From Cyanophora paradoxa (lineage: Eukaryota; Glaucocystophyceae; Cyanophorales; Cyanophoraceae), in contig QPMI01000539.1 in the NCBI GenBank assembly GCA_004431415.1, positions 1 to 52,072 of the forward strand: a DNA stretch of 52,072 nucleotides, written 5' to 3'. The translations under genes were made by a program, and so were the position numbers. A model generated the notes under the pieces. It was not told the DNA's origin. It ran no database searches and saw only the letters and a program-made list of their open reading frames with translations. The stretch's first letter is position 1. Each line of letters opens with the position of its first letter. Shown here one piece after another: positions 51,251 to 52,072 of the stretch.

Positions 51251-51963
51251 TCACACGCCATTACACCGCTCAGAGGCCTTTGCACGGCAGTGGGTACCGC
51301 CGGTTCCATGGGCGATGCGAGGGCGCGTCCGGGGGGAGGGGACGGGCCCCGGGCCCCCTAGGGTTATTTTTAGAATCGATCCGGGTTCCGCACCAAAATT
51401 GTTTCTGATGTCTACGAGCCCTCCCAATTGCTTGCGATGCGTTGGTGCGGGGCCCTCATTTTATTTTTCCGGTTTTTTTGCAGGGTTGGGATCTGTATTG
51501 GACCTTTTGCTTTTCTGTTTTGGAAATTTAGAGGGCCGACCGGCACCGCACCTCTTTTGCATCCGAGTGTTTCGTGCATGCACTAACTGCATTTGCGTGT
51601 TGGTGCGGCGCGAACCCAAATTATCGAGGTTGCCGCCTCCAGCCATTTCCATACATGGCCAAGTTTGGATTTTTTTTGTTGGCGCGGCAAGCTCGCTCAT
51701 GATGCAGCATTCAGAGGGGTATGCCCCGTATGTACACTCGCGCGGCGGGCTCTGTTCCTGCTCCTGTCGCGCTGGGGGCGGGCAGGTCGCCGACGGCGTC
51801 CGGCACGCTTTCACTCGTCCGTCCCGCGGATCTTTTTGCGGAGCTGCATGTCCTTGGGCTGGATTTGATGCTGCGCGCCCCGGCGGTTATGTGCCCCTGT
51901 ACGGGGCGCTACAGAGTTTTGGAGGGGTGTGAATATTAATGGGCGGCATATATACCGCTTGGC
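51251..51963. other. Low-G+C intergenic region, no gene supported
   Basis: T-rich stretches (CATTTTATTTTTCCGGTTTT near 51458) and scattered hydrophobic open frames occur, but none has a domain or good start context. ATATTAATGG (51933-51942) and CATATATACC (51947-51956) are possible promoter elements for the gene start that follows. Confidence 0.5.
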
Positions 51964-52072
51964 ATGGATCGCGAGGAGGTTGCTCCCCTCGAACGTCTCG
52001 ATGGCGTAACTGCGTCTCGACGATCAGTTGCAGAGGCGGCGTTCTATGAACTTGCAAATTTCGCGAACTGCT
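51964..52072 (+). CDS. Possible gene start, cut by the window edge
   Basis: ATGGATCGCGAGGAGG opens a frame of 36 codons without stop (MDREEVAPLERLDGVTASRR and on) until the end of the window. It is preceded by two AT-rich promoter-like elements at 51933-51942 and 51947-51956. The peptide is charged and helix-forming with no recognised family. The second AT element is very close to the ATG, so the true start could differ. Confidence 0.35.
   Translation, partial: MDREEVAPLERLDGVTASRRSVAEAAFYELANFANC

Noticed and set aside
51315-51932. 205-codon plus-strand open frame
   Set aside because: Cys- and Phe-rich odd composition, poor start context, no domain, and AT/T-rich noncoding character of the DNA.

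Overview
The window is about 70% G+C, eukaryotic-style DNA that carries a giant-virus-like or large virus-derived mobile replicon, probably resident in, or infecting, a GC-rich unicellular eukaryote such as an alga. The host guess is inference. The basis is: (i) a ~2,040-residue archaeo-eukaryotic primase fused to a herpes-origin-binding-type SF2 helicase; (ii) a TFIIB-like factor, a tyrosine recombinase, a GIY-YIG nuclease and a Ulp1-type protease, a set typical of large eukaryotic DNA viruses and giant mobile elements; (iii) TATA-like boxes (consensus CGCATAAAR) and ATGGCC-type starts instead of bacterial ribosome binding sites; (iv) three 64-65 bp GT-AG introns in the recombinase gene, one of which must be removed to complete a textbook zinc finger.

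Layout. 1-21714 and 23632-35474 are direct copies of one ~11.8 kb block: a small GC-rich repeat array, a RING-finger gene (minus), the primase-helicase (plus), an F-box-like gene (plus), a small unknown gene (plus) and the start of a ~198 bp satellite. The first copy is split by a 9,713 bp foldback-type mobile element (7499-17211) inside the primase-helicase gene, with 38 bp perfect terminal inverted repeats and a 5 bp target duplication; the second copy is the empty site. The element consists of ~2.5 kb inverted arms around GC minisatellites and six 347 bp tandem repeats, one of which holds a 298 bp TG...CA solo-LTR-like insert. Between the blocks lie a cluster of six GGCACCG/CGGTGCC palindromes and an unknown gene (minus, 22474-23088), whose 5' third also opens the window at base 4.

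35086-42930 is mostly satellite with higher-order structure, containing a truncated TFIIB-like copy (40885) and leading to the intact one (43249-43923); a ~2.37 kb tandem duplication explains the pair. 43924-50261 holds minus-strand genes: GIY-YIG nuclease, tyrosine recombinase with a zinc-finger C-terminal extension, and a Ulp1-like protease. 50262-52072 has visibly lower G+C and a SKP1-like gene, then a possible gene start running off the edge.

How the genes fit together. Replication (primase-helicase), transcription (TFIIB-like) and mobility (recombinase, nuclease) sit beside an unusually full ubiquitin/SUMO toolkit: RING finger, F-box-like protein, SKP1-like protein and Ulp1-like protease. 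The first three could form or imitate an SCF-type ubiquitin ligase; this is the most interesting biological idea here.

Quality warning. The two 11.8 kb copies differ almost only by single-base losses in G/C runs, and each copy is in frame at some places where the other is not. Many apparent frameshifts are therefore probably base-calling errors, so 'pseudogene' entries for the first copy mean 'frame broken as written', not proven decay. The large duplications could also partly be assembly artefacts.
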